Source of the DNA: Tunturibacter psychrotolerans
Lineage (GTDB): Bacteria > Acidobacteriota > Terriglobia > Terriglobales > Acidobacteriaceae
NCBI RefSeq assembly: GCF_040359615.1
Contig: NZ_CP132942.1
Coordinates: 3,410,001 to 3,474,000 of the forward strand
Reading direction: 5' to 3'
DNA: 64,000 nucleotides
Positions 27,007-36,283 of this stretch are shown here, piece by piece. The notes beneath the pieces are model-generated. The model was not told the DNA's origin, made no database searches, and saw only the letters and a list, made by a program, of their open reading frames with translations. Within the stretch, counting starts at the first letter, position 1. Every line of letters begins with the position of its first letter. The position numbers were made by a program, and so were the translations under genes.

Positions 27007-28125
27007 ATGTTACTCCGTGTGGTATCGAGATCGTCTAAGAAAATGTTTACACTGAATGACCTCGGAACGGGCATGATGCGAACAAAAGGAAATTCGACGG
27101 CATTTCGGATCTGGCGAGCGAGACTTTATTTGCTGCCAATGGCTGTTTGTGTCATTGGACCGCTCACGGTTCCGTTAATGGGTTTGTCGTTTTCTCCGGT
27201 CAAGAGTTTGGATAGTTTGAGCAGTGCTTTCACTCCATTTGCCGACCAGATGGCTTCAAGTGGCGGAACGGAAGCAGCTAAAGAAGATCCGTTGCGACGC
27301 GCGAAGCAGGACATGCACAACTCCGACTTTGCAAACGCAGAGGAGGTCCTGCGAGAGTTTGTAGAACACGAGCCAAATTCCGCAGACGGTCTCTATCTTC
27401 TCGGCGAGGTTCTAATGCGGAGAGCTCAACCGAAGGAATCACTACGCATATTTACGAAAGCTGCGGCTGAACGCCGTCCTACGGGCGAAGAACTGCGCCT
27501 CGTCGGGCTGGACTATATTCTCCTAGAGGATTACGCCGATGCGATCCGTTGGCTAAGGCGTGCAGCCGAGCTTTCTCCGAACAATGCTGACACTTGGTAC
27601 AGCCTGGGACGTGCGCAGTACAGTAATGGGGACTTTTCGGGTGCGGAGTCTTCGTTTCGGCGAGCACTTGTTTTCGATAGCCAAAGCATGAAGGTGGAGA
27701 ACAACCTCGGACTGGCGCTTGCGGCTCAGAATCAGCCCGAGAGGGCGATGGAAGCGTATCGCCAGGCTGTGGCGTTGCAAAATAACACGGCGTCCCAGAG
27801 TGAGCAACCGCTGCTGAACCTCGGGATACTGCTGATCGACCAGAACCGGCCTCAGGAGGCCTCTGAGGAACTGATGCGGGCCACCGTAATTGCGCCAACT
27901 TGTGCGCAGTGCCATGAGGCATTGGGTAAAGCCTTAGTGGTTTTGAACCGACTACCTGAAGCGGAAAAAGCGTTGGAGACGGCCGTTGCGCTGGAGCCGT
28001 CGAACCCGCGGTTTCATTACTTGCTGGGACGGGCGTACAAACGGAGCGGCGAAATGGAAAAGAGCCGGAACGAACTGCAACGGAGTGCGGAACTCTACGG
28101 ATCGCACTCAACGCCTACGCGATGA
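27007..28125 (+). CDS. Membrane-anchored tetratricopeptide-repeat protein
   Basis: A 372-residue protein. After a charged N-terminus comes one hydrophobic segment (LYLLPMAVCVIGPLTVPLMG, about residues 38-57), then seven or so TPR units, for example ANAEEVLREFVEHEPNSADG, DTWYSLGRAQYSNGDFSGAE and PRFHYLLGRAYKRSGEMEKS. It probably projects into the periplasm. It starts 332 bases from the divergent TonB-receptor gene and shares its paired operator region, so it may be co-regulated. The start at 27007 is chosen among several in-frame ATGs (27043, 27073, 27076) and is not certain. The specific partner is unknown. Confidence 0.8.
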   Translation: MLLRVVSRSSKKMFTLNDLGTGMMRTKGNSTAFRIWRARLYLLPMAVCVIGPLTVPLMGLSFSPVKSLDSLSSAFTPFADQMASSGGTEAAKEDPLRRAKQDMHNSDFANAEEVLREFVEHEPNSADGLYLLGEVLMRRAQPKESLRIFTKAAAERRPTGEELRLVGLDYILLEDYADAIRWLRRAAELSPNNADTWYSLGRAQYSNGDFSGAESSFRRALVFDSQSMKVENNLGLALAAQNQPERAMEAYRQAVALQNNTASQSEQPLLNLGILLIDQNRPQEASEELMRATVIAPTCAQCHEALGKALVVLNRLPEAEKALETAVALEPSNPRFHYLLGRAYKRSGEMEKSRNELQRSAELYGSHSTPTR

Positions 28126-28233
28126 AGGTTGGGGCCCCGAGTCTTGTATTCAGGTGCCCTTAAACTTCCACTATGCTATGCGCAATAAGACTCTCGGTTG
28201 CCGCGCGGATGTCCGATTCGACTGGCAACGCCA

Positions 28234-29910
28234 TTACTCAAAAGATATCTTGTAAACGTAGGCGTACTTGCCGGGGTTGACGGAAGGAATCTGGATGTGC
28301 AAACCGTCGGCCTCTTGCGTGAACGGTAAGTTGCCGTCATGCCCCAGAAGACTTACACTGCCGACACTCCTCGCACCAGTTTCGCCGCTGCCAAGGGTTT
28401 GTATTACAGCCTCTGCGTTTGCGGGCCATTCCATCTCAATGGCGTAGAGAACACCCCCCTTTGTGGTGAAGCGAAAGTCTTGCGGGGTATAGGGGACCGT
28501 GTCGGTGTCGTGGAACGAGCCTTCCTTTACTTTTGTGGGACCTTCGCCGAAGACGGACCAGGGACGAGTCCCGTAGATGGCGTCGCCATTCACCTTTAGC
28601 CAGCCCCCTACGTCGAGCAGGATGTGCTGCACTTCATCCGGGATTGTACCGTCAGAGCGCGGACCGATATTCATTAGCAAATTGCCGTTCTTGCTGACGA
28701 CATCGGCGAGCTGCTGAATGATGACGGCGGGTGTCTTGAAGGTGTCATTTTCTATATATCCCCACGATTTGTTGCTTACGGAGGTGTCGGTTTGCCAAGT
28801 GACCGGCAGAATTGAGGAGGTCTGGCCGCGCTCGATGTCGAGAACCGCGGAGTGCTTTTCCATATCGACGAGCTTGTAGTTGATGATGCCGATAGTGCCG
28901 TGTCTCAAGGACTCGTTGTAGTAATAGGCTGCAAACTGAGCGAGATATGGACGTACCGATGGCTGTCCGATCCACCAGTCGAAGTAGATTAACTCAGGGT
29001 TATACTTTTGCACAATTTCAGCATTGCGCGCGACCCAGTCTCTGGCATAAGCGGGACTTAGGTAGGTCCAGTCTTCGGCCAATACATCGTGATTGGCATC
29101 GATTCTGGGATGAGCTGGGCCGTAGAAATCTGCATACTTGGGCTCGTTGACATCAGAATCCTGTTTGCGTCCTCCGTCCAAGAACCAATCGTGTTCAATG
29201 CGGTGTGACGAGGCACCCAGATGAAGGCCCTCGGCACGTATGGCTGCTGCGAGTTCTCCATCCACATCCCGGTGGGGGCCCATCTTTTTTGAAGTCCAGT
29301 CAGAGAGATCGCTGTCGTACATGGCAAAGCCATCGTGGTGTTCAAAGACCGGCACGACGTAGCGTGCACCTGATTCTTTGAAGAGTCTCGCCCATGCCTG
29401 GGGGTCGAATTTTTCAGCCTTAAACATGGGGATAAATTCCTTGTAGCCAAAACTGGTCACCGGGCCGTATTTCGCCAAGTGGTGTTTATTGACCTCCGAT
29501 CCTTTGACGTACATCTCGCGGGGATACCATTCACTGCCGAAGGCCGGAACCGAGTATAGGCCCCAGTGGATAAAGATGCCGAACTTTGCGTCCTTGTACC
29601 ATTCGGGGACTTCGTAGGTTGAAAGGGATTGCCAGTCGGGTCGGAAGGGCCCTGCGGCGGATACTCTTTGAACAGTCGCAAGAATGTCATCGCGTTGTTT
29701 GTCGTATTTAGAGCTGGCTTTCTGCCATGCTTCGTCGATCGCGATTGCGCTTTGACCTTCGGTAGGGTGATCCGCCTTAGCACCTTGAGCGTGCAGTGGT
29801 GGACACACTGAACTCAAGGCGAGAAAGCATGCTGCTATCGATAGGAATGTTGGGTGCAGCGGGGTATAGGGATTTGTGCTCATTCCTGACTTTCGCATTC
29901 GAATCATCAT
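28234..29910 (-). CDS. Secreted alpha-L-fucosidase (GH29)
   Basis: A roughly 558-residue glycosidase with a signal peptide (LSIAACFLALSSVCPPLHAQ). It shows GH29 segments: WYKDAKFGIFIHWGLYSVPA, RYVVPVFEHHDGFAMYDSDL, the probable nucleophile region PELIYFDWWIG, and LLMNIGPRSDGTIPDE. It removes alpha-linked L-fucose from polysaccharides outside the cytoplasm. Starts at 29919 (GTG), 29910 or 29883 are all possible; a TGTGGAA stretch favours 29910. Operator half-sites lie directly upstream at 29920-29960. It is divergent from the fucose-catabolic operon that begins at 30177. Confidence 0.9.
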   Translation of the reverse strand: MMIRMRKSGMSTNPYTPLHPTFLSIAACFLALSSVCPPLHAQGAKADHPTEGQSAIAIDEAWQKASSKYDKQRDDILATVQRVSAAGPFRPDWQSLSTYEVPEWYKDAKFGIFIHWGLYSVPAFGSEWYPREMYVKGSEVNKHHLAKYGPVTSFGYKEFIPMFKAEKFDPQAWARLFKESGARYVVPVFEHHDGFAMYDSDLSDWTSKKMGPHRDVDGELAAAIRAEGLHLGASSHRIEHDWFLDGGRKQDSDVNEPKYADFYGPAHPRIDANHDVLAEDWTYLSPAYARDWVARNAEIVQKYNPELIYFDWWIGQPSVRPYLAQFAAYYYNESLRHGTIGIINYKLVDMEKHSAVLDIERGQTSSILPVTWQTDTSVSNKSWGYIENDTFKTPAVIIQQLADVVSKNGNLLMNIGPRSDGTIPDEVQHILLDVGGWLKVNGDAIYGTRPWSVFGEGPTKVKEGSFHDTDTVPYTPQDFRFTTKGGVLYAIEMEWPANAEAVIQTLGSGETGARSVGSVSLLGHDGNLPFTQEADGLHIQIPSVNPGKYAYVYKISFE

Positions 29911-29919
29911 TTGTTCCAC

Positions 29920-29960
29920 AGTTTACTTGGAATCGGCTTACTATAACGTTTACTATAACG
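29920..29960 (-). promoter_or_regulatory. Cluster of LacI-type half-sites before the fucosidase gene
   Basis: AGTTTACTTGG at 29920-29930 and CGTTTACT at 29947-29954 carry the same half-site (AGTAAACG on the other strand) as the TonB-receptor and GH95 operators. A tandem 11-base repeat TTACTATAACG at 29938-29948 and 29950-29960 overlaps them. The cluster lies between the divergent fucosidase and aldo/keto reductase genes, so both directions may be controlled. Visual matching only. Confidence 0.5.
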
Positions 29961-30176
29961 ATGCAAATTTATTTCATCTCTACATTTAACGCAGAAATTC
30001 AAGAAGCGTTCCAAGAGAGACGATCAGGCGAGGGTGCTAACAAAGAAGGCAGCACGAGGCAATTCTGAAATCACTGCGCTTCTTTCGAGAACTCTGTTAC
30101 TTCAAATGCGGGACTCGAGCGTTGGGAACATCTAGTCAGACCGAGGGAACTGTAGACTTTTGAAAGGGTCTGTGCG

Positions 30177-31109
30177 ATGCGCTACCGGAAGCTTGGTCTG
30201 ACTGAATTGAATGTCTCCTTGTTGGGGTTTGGGGCGTCCCCCCTTGGGGACGTATTTTTTCGGACGAATCCTGAGGAGGGGACGCAGGCTGTCCATCATG
30301 CTATCGATGAAGGCGTGAATTTATTCGATGTATCCCCTTACTACGGGCTAACTTTGGCTGAAGAACGTCTCGGGAGCGCTCTTGTAGGAAAACGTGACTC
30401 CGTTATTCTCGCGACGAAGTGCGGTCGCTACGGCGACCATATATTTGATTTTTCCCCGAGGGGCGTCACCAGCGGTCTGGAGGGCTCACTGCGCCGACTT
30501 CGCACGGACTACGTCGACCTACTACAAGTGCATGACATAGAGTTTGGTGACACGGAACAGGTTATAAACGAGACTCTTCCGGCGTTGAGGCAACTACAGA
30601 AACAGGGGAAGGCTCGCTATATCGGCATTACTGGATATTCCCTAAAGACGTTGCTTCGTGTGGCTGCCGAATTGCCGGTAGACGCCATGTTGAGCTACTG
30701 CCGCTATAACCTGTTGGTCACGGACATGGACGTAGCCCTAGTTCCGTTCGCGCGTCAACACGAAATTGGCCTGATCAATGCGTCTCCGCTGCACATGGGA
30801 ATGCTTACAGAGAACGGGGCGCCTGAATGGCATCCCGCTGAGCCCGCAGTCCATGCAGCAAGTCGACGAGTGGAGGCTATTTGCAAGGCGAAAGGCGTGA
30901 GTCTGCCAGAGCTTGCGATTCGTTTTTGTCTTGCCCATCCTTACGTATCTAGCACACTCGTCGGTATGGCTACACAGCGTCAGGTAGATGAAAATTTGAG
31001 AGCACTCAACGCCGTAGATGATGATGAGCTAATCGCAGAGATACAAGCGGTCATTGTGCCAGATCAAAATGCCGTGTGGCCGTCTGGCAGGGAAGAGAAT
31101 TATGGTTGA
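30177..31109 (+). CDS. Aldo/keto reductase, probable L-fucose dehydrogenase
   Basis: The 310-residue protein has the AKR layout with catalytic residues D51 and Y56 in FDVSPYYG, K81 in ATKCGRYG and H119 in LLQVHD. It is closest in style to L-galactose/L-fucose dehydrogenases that oxidise the sugar to its lactone with NAD(P). Its gene overlaps the start of a lactonase-like amidohydrolase by eight bases, which supports a dehydrogenase-lactonase pair in the non-phosphorylating fucose pathway. It follows the divergent GH29 fucosidase gene. The substrate is inferred from context: GH29, GH95, FucP and FucU genes lie within 9 kb. Confidence 0.85.
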   Translation: MRYRKLGLTELNVSLLGFGASPLGDVFFRTNPEEGTQAVHHAIDEGVNLFDVSPYYGLTLAEERLGSALVGKRDSVILATKCGRYGDHIFDFSPRGVTSGLEGSLRRLRTDYVDLLQVHDIEFGDTEQVINETLPALRQLQKQGKARYIGITGYSLKTLLRVAAELPVDAMLSYCRYNLLVTDMDVALVPFARQHEIGLINASPLHMGMLTENGAPEWHPAEPAVHAASRRVEAICKAKGVSLPELAIRFCLAHPYVSSTLVGMATQRQVDENLRALNAVDDDELIAEIQAVIVPDQNAVWPSGREENYG

Positions 31110-32016
31110 TCGGAATAAGGACCAGTTGGTGACCGCCCAAGGTCGCGCGCGTAGACGCATCGATGCTCATCACCACTTCTGGCGCTACTCGGCCGAACAA
31201 TATGCATGGATTGACAATTCGATGAGTGCGTTACGACAAGACTTTCTTCCTGAGGATTTGGCTTTGGAGTTGAAAAAGTGGGTATAGATGGCGTGGTAAG
31301 CGTACAAGCGCGACAGAGCATCGAGGAGACACGCTGGCTGCTGGAACTTGCCGAGGCACAACCGGAGGGAGAACGCTGGATCTGTGGCGTGGTTGGTTGG
31401 GCGCCTCTTACTAGACCTAAATTTCCGGCGGTATTGGAAGAGCTTCGACGGCATCGCCTGCTGAAAGGGCTTCGCCACGTCCTACAGGCCGAACCGGACG
31501 ACTACATGCTGCGTGATGCCTTCAATGAAGGTATTGCCGCCGTCGGCAGGGCAGGTCTCGTGTATGACGTTCTGGTTGTAAACCACATGCTGCCGCAGGT
31601 GATCGATATGGTGGATCGTCATCCTAACCAGATTTTTGTGTTGGACCATATGGCCAAGCCCAGTATTGCTGCGGGAGCTCTGGAGCCATGGAGCAACCAG
31701 ATCCGTGAACTGGCGAAACGGGAGCACGTCTACTGTAAGGTCTCTGGCCTGGTAACTGAGGCGGCTTGGCAAACATGGGCGGCTGATGATTTGAGACCAT
31801 ATTTCGACCTAAGCCTGGAGGCGTTCGGCCCACAACGTTTGATGGCCGGTTCCGACTGTCCTGTGTGCACGGTGGCCTCAAGTTATGAGCGTTGGTTTGC
31901 AACTGGACCTGCTGCTTTCGGCCCTTACGGCTTCGGAAAAGGACTTCATCTTTGGAGTGGTCGCAGCAAATGTTTATCAACTAGACGCAGAACTGGATTC
32001 TTATTCGAAGAATTGA
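31102..32016 (+). pseudogene. L-fuconolactone hydrolase-like amidohydrolase, broken by two indels
   Basis: Translation starts at ATG 31102, overlapping the end of the reductase gene, and gives RRIDAHHHFWRYSAEQYAWI, the amidohydrolase-2 metal motif. Near 31276 an AAAAAG run has lost one base relative to the frame, causing a stop (LKKWV then TAG). The continuing sequence VGIDGVVSVQARQSIEETRW runs in another frame to ERWF near 31898. One extra G there shifts it back to the first frame, which ends QLDLLLSALTASEKDFIF and ANVYQLDAELDSYSKN with a stop at 32014-32016. With both indels undone the protein is about 304 residues and complete. Inactive as read, or a sequencing fault. Confidence 0.85.
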
Positions 32017-32045
32017 GAGATGAAACTTCGAGTTAGGGGATTGCT

Positions 32046-33059
32046 ATGCAGGCATTGATATTGAAGAGACCGGGAGAGGTGGCAATCGAAGAGGTGCCTC
32101 CGTTGGTATGCCCGGAGGGTGAGGTTCGATTGCAAGTGAAGAGAGTGGGCCTATGCGGCAGCGATCTGAACAGTTACCGGGGAAAGAATCCGATGGTTTC
32201 ATTTCCTCGTGTTGTTGGACATGAGGTCGCGGCTACGGTGTTGGACGATACGCCTGGACACCCCGCTCTATCCGCAGGGACGAACGTGACTCTTTCACCT
32301 TATACAAGCTGCGGGCACTGCGCCTCCTGCAAACGCGGTCGGCCCAACGCGTGCCAGTTCAACCAGACGCTCGGCGTTCAACGAGACGGCGCTTTGACGG
32401 AGTACATTGCACTGCCGCCTGAGAAGTTGTATCCCGCTAACCTTTCGTTGAAAGAGCTTTGCCTGGTTGAGCCGTTGACTATTGGATTCCACGCCGTTGC
32501 ACGCGGACGCGTCACTGAGACCGATACCGTGGCAATCATTGGTTGCGGCGGTGTGGGCTTGGGTGCCGTGGCGGCTTCCAACTGTAGGGGAGCGAGAACC
32601 ATTGCGATCGATGTCGACGATGAAAAGTTGAATATCGCACGGAAGTCTGGTGCGACGGACACGATCAACACCAGGCAGGAGGGATTGCACGAACGTCTGG
32701 TAGAGATGACTGGCGGACTCGGTCCCGATGTTGTGATCGAGGCGATCGGTCTTCCAGACACGTTTCGTGCGGCAGTGGAAGAGGTTGCGTTTACGGGACG
32801 CGTTGTTTACATCGGCTACGCGAAGGAGCCTGTGGCCTACGAGACGAAGCTCTTCGTGCAAAAAGAATTGGATATCCTTGGCTCGAGGAATGCTCTGCCG
32901 GAGGATTTTCACGCTGTCATCCAGATGCTGGAGCAGGGGCTCTTCCCCTTAGACGAAGCGGTTAGTATCGTTGTCCCCCTAGAGGAGGCGGCGGAGGCGC
33001 TTGCCGCATGGAGCGGCGATCCGTCTCGATTCTCCAAGATTATGATTCGTCTCGATTGA
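32046..33059 (+). CDS. Zinc-dependent medium-chain alcohol/sugar dehydrogenase
   Basis: A 337-residue MDR enzyme. The catalytic zinc ligands are C37 in GLCGSD and H59-E60 in VGHE, the structural zinc uses C89, C92, C95 and C103, and the Rossmann motif is IIGCGGVGLG. Such enzymes oxidise polyols or sugar acids with NAD. It lies 30 bases after the broken lactonase gene and 28 bases before fucP in the same direction. That position suggests oxidation of a fucose-derived intermediate, but the exact reaction is unknown. It starts at an ATG preceded by AGGGG at the usual distance. Confidence 0.87.
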   Translation: MQALILKRPGEVAIEEVPPLVCPEGEVRLQVKRVGLCGSDLNSYRGKNPMVSFPRVVGHEVAATVLDDTPGHPALSAGTNVTLSPYTSCGHCASCKRGRPNACQFNQTLGVQRDGALTEYIALPPEKLYPANLSLKELCLVEPLTIGFHAVARGRVTETDTVAIIGCGGVGLGAVAASNCRGARTIAIDVDDEKLNIARKSGATDTINTRQEGLHERLVEMTGGLGPDVVIEAIGLPDTFRAAVEEVAFTGRVVYIGYAKEPVAYETKLFVQKELDILGSRNALPEDFHAVIQMLEQGLFPLDEAVSIVVPLEEAAEALAAWSGDPSRFSKIMIRLD

Positions 33060-33087
33060 CCTTATCTGTACTCGTGAGAACACCACT

Positions 33088-34440
33088 ATGCTTCCTGTTC
33101 CGACTCCTTCCGTTGAACAATCCGCCGTAGGGCGGACGCCGGATCCTTCGCCGCGCAAGACACTAATCAGAGAGGGCAATACTGTTCCTTTTGTTCTGGT
33201 GACATCTCTATTTTTCCTGTGGGGTATCCCGAACAACCTGAACGATGTCTTGATTCGTCAGTTTATGAAGTCATTTACGATTACCCGCTTCGAAGCTGGG
33301 CTCGTGCAATCGGCGTTTTATATGGGGTATTTTCTACTGGCGATGCCGGCGGCAGTGTTGATGCGAAAGGCGGGATACAAAATAGGAATGATAGTGGGAC
33401 TTCTGCTCTTTGGTCTGGGCACATTTCTTTTCTGGCCGGCAGCGCTGGTGGGGCGGTACAGTTTTTTTCTGGCTGCCCTATTTGTAATCGCGAGCGGTCT
33501 CGCCTTTCTGGAGACGGCTTCGAATCCTTTTATTACTCAGTTGGGCGATTCTGCAGGCTCTGAGCAGCGACTCAATTTGGCCCAGGCGTTCAACCCTCTT
33601 GGCGCGATCACAGGGGTGCTCATCGGCACGATCTTTATCTTCTCTGGCGTAGAGTTGTCTCCGGAGGCGATTAGTCTAAGTAAGGCGCAGCATACCTATG
33701 AGGCTTACTTGCGTTACGAGACCTTGCGCGTTGTCAAGCCTTACCTGGCACTAGGTTGGATTGCAATCGTTCTGGCCGTGATTCTGATTTGTACTAAATT
33801 CCCGAGTATTTCAAACGAAGACGCCACTAAGATCTCGGAGGAGAAATATGGACGGATCTCTGACTTATTGGGCAGCGCGCGTTTTCTGATGGCGGTGGCA
33901 GCTCAGTTTATGTATGTGGGCGCTCAGGTGGGAACGTGGAGCTACTTTATTCAGTATGTACAAACCTACGTCCATCAGACCGAGAAGCTAGCCGGGCTAG
34001 TTCTGACCGGAACGCTGATCGCGTTTGCTTTGGGACGGTTTGGTTCGGCGTGGCTGATGCGAAGGATCGCGCCGCAAAAGCTCATGGGTTATTACAGTCT
34101 GGTCAACGTTGCACTCGTTGCGGTTGCGATATTTTTTCCGGGGTGGGTGGGGCTATTTGCTGTGTTCTTCACCAGCTTCTTTATGTCGATCATGTTTCCT
34201 ACCATCTTTGCGTTGGGGTTGAAAGGGCTTGGTCCGAATACAAAGATTGGCGGTTCTTTTCTGGTAATGGCTATCGTTGGGGGGGCCGTGTTGACGCCAC
34301 TAATGGGATTGATCTCTGAGTGGTGGCATAGCGTTGCGCTGGCTTATATCGTTCCGTTGGTGTCGTATATTTGCGTGGCTGCGTTTTCCTTCTCAGCAGC
34401 GGTGGCGAAGGCCGGAAAAGCTGACTTCGTTCGAAGCTGA
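33088..34440 (+). CDS. fucP: L-fucose:H+ symporter FucP (MFS)
   Basis: A 450-residue, 12-helix major-facilitator permease. The family signature FFLWGIPNNLNDVLIRQFMK lies near residue 40, followed by ARG-rich loop MRKAGYKIG and FLETASNPFITQLG. FucP proteins import L-fucose with protons across the inner membrane. It stands last in the fucose operon, directly after the zinc dehydrogenase, and convergent with a LacI-type regulator that ends ten bases later. The substrate call rests on the family and context; some relatives carry other sugars. Confidence 0.9.
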   Translation: MLPVPTPSVEQSAVGRTPDPSPRKTLIREGNTVPFVLVTSLFFLWGIPNNLNDVLIRQFMKSFTITRFEAGLVQSAFYMGYFLLAMPAAVLMRKAGYKIGMIVGLLLFGLGTFLFWPAALVGRYSFFLAALFVIASGLAFLETASNPFITQLGDSAGSEQRLNLAQAFNPLGAITGVLIGTIFIFSGVELSPEAISLSKAQHTYEAYLRYETLRVVKPYLALGWIAIVLAVILICTKFPSISNEDATKISEEKYGRISDLLGSARFLMAVAAQFMYVGAQVGTWSYFIQYVQTYVHQTEKLAGLVLTGTLIAFALGRFGSAWLMRRIAPQKLMGYYSLVNVALVAVAIFFPGWVGLFAVFFTSFFMSIMFPTIFALGLKGLGPNTKIGGSFLVMAIVGGAVLTPLMGLISEWWHSVALAYIVPLVSYICVAAFSFSAAVAKAGKADFVRS

Positions 34441-34449
34441 ATTGCAGAG

Positions 34450-35484
34450 TTATTCTTTCGCGGTCTGGCGCGAAGTACGAGCCGTGGATGCGCGTTCCAC
34501 CAGATGCGGTTCAAGCAGTACACTCTTCGGTTGCGGCGTTGCCTTAGACTCGACAATGCTGAGCATCAACTTTCCCGCACGCGCGCCAATCAGGGCGCTC
34601 TGCTGGTCTATGCTGGAAAGCGGAACCCGCAAGAGATCAGAGTAGTGCAGATTGCCACATCCGATGATGGCGATATCTTTAGGTATGCGGAGCCCAGCGG
34701 CTAGAATCGCTTCCATCGCTCCAATGGCCATAGGGTCGTTGTAGCAAAAGACTCCATCGGGCTTCGGATGCATCGCCAAAAGACGCTGCATGGCAAAGTT
34801 TCCCTGGAGTCTGCTTTCGATGTCCACAGTCTCCCGTAGAATGACGTATTTGTCGGAGAAATTCAGGCCGCCGCGCTCCAATGCACGCTTGTATCCTTCC
34901 AGGCGTTTCGCGCCGGTGCTGTTCTCCCGCCCGCGAATATGCGCGATGCGCTTACAGCCGCGGTTGATGAGATGCGTGGTTGCGAGATCTCCAACTGCGA
35001 TATCATCGGTACCAACGAAGTTTGCCGAAAGTCCGGTAAATTTGCGATCAATCAGAACATAAGCTTGTTGCTGCTCGTCGAGTCTCTGAAGAATAGCGGA
35101 CGATAGGGTCGATGCGGCGATGACCAGGCCATCAGGACCTCGCGCAACCATGTGTTCGATCTCCTGTTCTTCGAGTTCGGGATCCTCCTCTGACGATGCG
35201 ATGATTAACGAGTACCCACGGGTTCGGATGACGCGAGCCAGAGATTTTGCCACTTCTGCGAAAAAAGGATGAAGGAGGTCTGGGACGACGAGACCTATGA
35301 GGTAGCTGCGTCCAGTCACCAGACTGCGGGCTGTGACATTTGGCCGATAATGAAGCTCTTTTACACGCTGCAAAACCCGTTGGCGGGTCTCCTCTCCGAT
35401 ATCCGGATGGTCGCGGAGGACCTTTGAGATCGTGACGACGGAGATGCCGAGATCTGCGGCGATGTCTTTCATCCTTACAGGCAT
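34450..35484 (-). CDS. LacI-family transcriptional regulator of the fucose region
   Basis: A protein of about 344 residues with a LacI DNA-binding N-terminus (MKDIAADLGISVVTISKVLR, then YRPNVTARSLVTGRSY) and a sugar-sensor core (IAIIGCGNLHYSDLLRVPL). It reads opposite to the fucose operon and ends ten bases after it. The operators AGTAAACG[A/C]TTACT before the receptor, GH29 and GH95 genes are natural targets. The start is unclear: a TTG at 35493 and ATGs at 35484 and 35472 are all in frame. I chose 35484. Inducer not shown. Confidence 0.87.
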   Translation of the reverse strand: MPVRMKDIAADLGISVVTISKVLRDHPDIGEETRQRVLQRVKELHYRPNVTARSLVTGRSYLIGLVVPDLLHPFFAEVAKSLARVIRTRGYSLIIASSEEDPELEEQEIEHMVARGPDGLVIAASTLSSAILQRLDEQQQAYVLIDRKFTGLSANFVGTDDIAVGDLATTHLINRGCKRIAHIRGRENSTGAKRLEGYKRALERGGLNFSDKYVILRETVDIESRLQGNFAMQRLLAMHPKPDGVFCYNDPMAIGAMEAILAAGLRIPKDIAIIGCGNLHYSDLLRVPLSSIDQQSALIGARAGKLMLSIVESKATPQPKSVLLEPHLVERASTARTSRQTAKE

Positions 35485-35716
35485 AACGAGCAATATACAA
35501 GATGGGAGCGTGTCATGAATCCGAGGTCTGCATTACGAGATTGAATAAATTCGCCGAAGAAGTTCTTACGGAGTTGCCGGATTCGCGGGGCGATGCCGTA
35601 TCGTCATTACCTTTCGCAAGCATGGAAAAGTTGTGACGTATGTGCAGGGCGGCTATCTTAGCGCAGTCATATCCGATTGGCAGAGTTCTCGAGCGGATGG
35701 AGGTGGTGTATTTTCA

Positions 35717-36106
35717 TCATGCTGATTCAAGGATGATATTGGCGTAGGGACGGACATCTCCGGTGCGGATGAGACCTATGGCTGATGGGACGAGCAGCTT
35801 GAACTCGACGTGTGGAAGAAATTCCAATGATATGCAGCCGAGCAATTGGAGAAGAGCGGTTTTGACTGGATCTGGGTTTTCACTGTTGAACTCTGAGGCC
35901 ATGCGGGCGCCACCGACTTGAAAGTTCGGCAGGATTGCTTGCAGCACTTGTAGAACGGTGGGCTGATCATCGGTGAGAGATATGTCGACGGTCTCAACCT
36001 GTGGCCAGAAGGGAAAACCGCGATCGGCAATGACGAGGGTGTTCGTATGCCTCACGCGGCAGAGGAGAGATAGAATGGCCGGATTAATTACGCCTGTCTT
36101 GATCAC
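35717..36106 (-). CDS. fucU: RbsD/FucU-type sugar mutarotase
   Basis: A 129-residue protein opening IKTGVINPAILSLLCRVRHT, with NTLVIADRGFPFWP, the conserved fold start of RbsD/FucU proteins. These small enzymes interconvert pyranose and furanose or alpha and beta anomers of sugars such as L-fucose and ribose before catabolism. Its position beside the fucose operon and the GH95 fucosidase favours L-fucose (FucU), but RbsD-like activity cannot be excluded from sequence alone. It reads in the same direction as the GH95 gene further right, 177 bases downstream of it. Confidence 0.85.
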   Translation of the reverse strand: MIKTGVINPAILSLLCRVRHTNTLVIADRGFPFWPQVETVDISLTDDQPTVLQVLQAILPNFQVGGARMASEFNSENPDPVKTALLQLLGCISLEFLPHVEFKLLVPSAIGLIRTGDVRPYANIILESA

Positions 36107-36283
36107 AGAATCCTTATGGTGATGACTGACGTCGCTGAGGCTGCGGCAGAGGGCTTTAGCATGTGGCAGTACTCGGGATTATATGATTTCTCTGCGTTGC
36201 CATCGCTGATCAGGTAGCGATTAGCTTGAGATGGATAACCTCGGTCAGGTTGGTGGTTATGGACGGCTCTTGACTTGCCGCCA

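Noticed and set aside
35500..35716. Protein-like stretch between the LacI regulator and fucU (around 35595-35680)
   Set aside because: Reads sensibly for about 30 codons in one frame but has no start, no recognisable family and an early stop.
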